Part shown: in pieces, positions 62,500 through 64,000 of the stretch
Numbering within the stretch: position 1 is the stretch's first letter
Layout: every line of letters starts with the position of its first letter
Source of the DNA: Flavobacterium sp. Root420
GTDB taxonomy: Bacteria; Bacteroidota; Bacteroidia; Flavobacteriales; Flavobacteriaceae
DNA: 64,000 bases
Reading direction: 5' to 3'
NCBI RefSeq assembly: GCF_001427905.1
Contig: NZ_LMEF01000029.1
Coordinates: forward strand, 431,580 to 495,579
Translations under genes and position numbers: made by a program
Notes under the pieces: model-generated
Databases searched by the model: none
What the model was told of the DNA's origin: nothing
What the model saw: the letters and a program-made list of their open reading frames with translations, nothing else

Positions 62500-62566
62500 C
62501 CGGAGGAGCAATATGTTTATAGAATAGAATTAACCCCAAGATTTAAGCCCCATCGGGGCGACATAT
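62500..62566. repeat. GCTCC-type palindromic intergenic repeat pair
   Basis: TGCTCCGGAGGAGCA (about 62500-62514) and AGCCCCATCGGGGCGACATA (from about 62544) are two short hairpins, the second followed by the CGACATATTT tail. This arrangement of paired short palindromes is common between flavobacterial genes and lies in the 145-nt gap before the last gene. Confidence 0.5.
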
Positions 62567-62585
62567 TTAACCAAATTACAGGCAA

Positions 62586-64000
62586 ATGAAAAAATATCAA
62601 TTGATTATTACGGCATTATTTTCCTTGTCGTTGTCGGCACAAAAAATAGACAGAAAAGCTTTGGTAACCAGACATAACGTTCAAATTACGGCCATTGATA
62701 CTTTGGCTTCTTTGACTGTCGGGAACGGTGCTTTTGCTTTTACCGTTGATGCTACCGGATTGCAGACATTTCCAAAGAAATACCAAAACGGAATTCCGCT
62801 TGGAACACAGTCCGAGTGGGGGTGGGACAGCTATAAAAATACCAAAGGCTATAAATTCTCAGAGACTTTACGTGATTACAAACAGTACGGCAGAGATATT
62901 TCGTACACGGTTCAAATTAAAGAACCAGCAAGAAAAGTGGAAGCAGTGAACTGGTTCAGGCAAAATCCGCATTTATTGCAGTTGGGGAATTTAGGTTTTG
63001 AAATCACCAGGAAAGATGGAACTCTGGCAAAACCGGAAGACATCAAAGCGATTTCTCAAAAATTGAATTTATGGACAGGGGAAATCGAAAGTTATTTTGA
63101 AGTCGAAGGAACCCCGGTTACAGTTGTTACCGCTTCACATCAGGAAAAAGATGCGATTGGCGTAAAAGTAAAATCGGATTTATTGCAGCAAAAAAGGTTA
63201 AAAATCAGTTTGAGAATTCCGTTTCCAACAGGGGACTGGGCGGATATGGGAACAAAATGGGAAGGGAAGGACAATTACAAAAGCACATTGGTTGAAAAAT
63301 CAAAAACCGAAGCCGTTGTAGCCCATGTGATGGATAGTATTTCATACAATATCAATTTAAATTGGAAAGGAAATGCACAAATTAAAAAGACTGCAGATCA
63401 TTATTTTGTGATTGAAGCATCAAATACCAACACTTTAGAGGTCAGTTGTCTTTTTGCTTTAGCAGATAAAAAATCGGCAACAAATTCTTCTTTTGCAGAT
63501 ATTGAAAACAGCAGTATAAAAGGCTGGGAGCAGTTTTGGAAAAGCGGTGCAGCTGTAGATTTTTCTGGGAGTACAGACAAACGTGCACCCGAATTAGAGC
63601 GAAGAGTTATACTCTCGCAATATTTGACAAAAGTACAATGTACAGGAAAAGTTCCGCCACAGGAAACGGGTTTAACCTATAACAGCTGGTACGGAAAGCC
63701 GCACTTAGAAATGCATTGGTGGCATGGGGTTCATTTTGCACTTTGGAGCAGACCGGAATTATTAGAGAAAAGCCTTCCGTGGTATCAAAAGGTTTTTGAC
63801 AAAGCCAAAAATATTGCCAAAAGGCAAGGTTTTGAAGGTGCAAGATGGCAAAAAATGACAGATCCTGACGGGAATGAAAGTCCGTCTTCTGTAGGTTCAT
63901 TTTTAATTTGGCAACAACCTCATTTTATTACATATGCCGAATTAATGTACCGTGACAAACCAACAACGGCTATTTTAAATTTATATAGCGAAAGAGTTTT
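62586..64000 (+). CDS. Six-hairpin glycosidase-like protein, cut by the window end
   Basis: Open from ATG 62586 to the last base (about 471 residues seen), with a signal peptide (QLIITALFSLSLSAQK). The N-terminal beta domain (ASLTVGNGAFAFTVDATGLQ; GWDSYKNTKGY) is followed by the start of a helical barrel: YNSWYGKPHLEMHWWHGVHF, ALWSRPELLEKSLPWYQKVF, GFEGARWQKMTDPDGNESPS and IWQQPHFITYAELMYRD. This layout recalls GH65/GH95-type (alpha/alpha)6 enzymes, in which an acidic residue in such a block acts as catalyst. I do not recognise an established family. Its placement after the DUF4450 gene suggests joint action on the same linkage. Confidence 0.7.
   Translation, partial: MKKYQLIITALFSLSLSAQKIDRKALVTRHNVQITAIDTLASLTVGNGAFAFTVDATGLQTFPKKYQNGIPLGTQSEWGWDSYKNTKGYKFSETLRDYKQYGRDISYTVQIKEPARKVEAVNWFRQNPHLLQLGNLGFEITRKDGTLAKPEDIKAISQKLNLWTGEIESYFEVEGTPVTVVTASHQEKDAIGVKVKSDLLQQKRLKISLRIPFPTGDWADMGTKWEGKDNYKSTLVEKSKTEAVVAHVMDSISYNINLNWKGNAQIKKTADHYFVIEASNTNTLEVSCLFALADKKSATNSSFADIENSSIKGWEQFWKSGAAVDFSGSTDKRAPELERRVILSQYLTKVQCTGKVPPQETGLTYNSWYGKPHLEMHWWHGVHFALWSRPELLEKSLPWYQKVFDKAKNIAKRQGFEGARWQKMTDPDGNESPSSVGSFLIWQQPHFITYAELMYRDKPTTAILNLYSERV

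Overview
The window looks like a piece of a Bacteroidota chromosome, most likely Flavobacteriaceae (Flavobacterium-like). The evidence is SusC/SusD pairs, a CTnDOT-type tra block (TraE-F-G-J-K-M-N order), Bacteroidota promoter boxes of the form TAnnTTTG, an AT-rich background, and the small palindromic intergenic repeats common in flavobacteria. No rRNA, tRNA, CRISPR array, transposase or integrase was recognised.

1-5.3 kb is an accessory, decaying zone. It holds a toxin-antitoxin-like pair whose first gene is broken by two frameshifts while the HigA/XRE-type partner is intact, a scrap of an M23 peptidase, and a row of minus-strand single-gene units. The units are a TPR-Arr rifamycin ADP-ribosyltransferase, a decayed unknown gene, a VOC/glyoxalase-fold protein and a Crp/Fnr regulator. 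They are separated by related linkers containing CGCTAACGGTT-like cores, which resembles a cassette array.

5.3-16.7 kb is a GC-richer, one-directional conjugation block: a membrane protein, TraE, TraF, the TraG ATPase, three TraI-like secreted coiled-coil paralogues, TraJ, TraK, a TraL-position protein, TraM, TraN, a mobile-element protein and a small winged-helix-like protein. It ends in a perfect terminator hairpin. No relaxase, coupling protein or integrase is visible, so this is an incomplete element within the window.

16.7-64 kb is a large polysaccharide utilisation locus for rhamnogalacturonan/pectin-type glycan. A minus-strand operon encodes GH106, GH105, GH2 and an esterase-GH43 fusion. 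Next comes a GntR/LacI-type regulator, then two SusCD pairs. A long plus-strand operon follows (CE20-type acetylesterase, GH43-like, RhaM, DUF4861, GH105, PL22-like, GH43, GH28, GH115, sulfatase). After a histone H1-like gene comes a minus-strand operon (CE12 acetylesterase, GH2, double CE12). A rightward operon (DUF4450 protein and a truncated six-hairpin glycosidase-like protein) runs off the window. Together they would deacetylate, desulfate and trim side chains (Gal, Rha, GlcA), cleave the GalA-Rha backbone, import oligomers through SusCD and feed rhamnose into the cell.

The most interesting signal is regulatory. A direct repeat, ACAGGATRCT-ACAGGAT with a 10-bp period, precedes the PUL transcription units. 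In six of eight cases its first half starts exactly 38 nt upstream of a TAnnTTTG/A box. One copy drives no gene: it sits upstream of a short stretch (about 37664-37763) made of a 10-bp stem-loop abutting a 13-bp-stem terminator. That stretch is a strong candidate for an unannotated small RNA co-regulated with the PUL.
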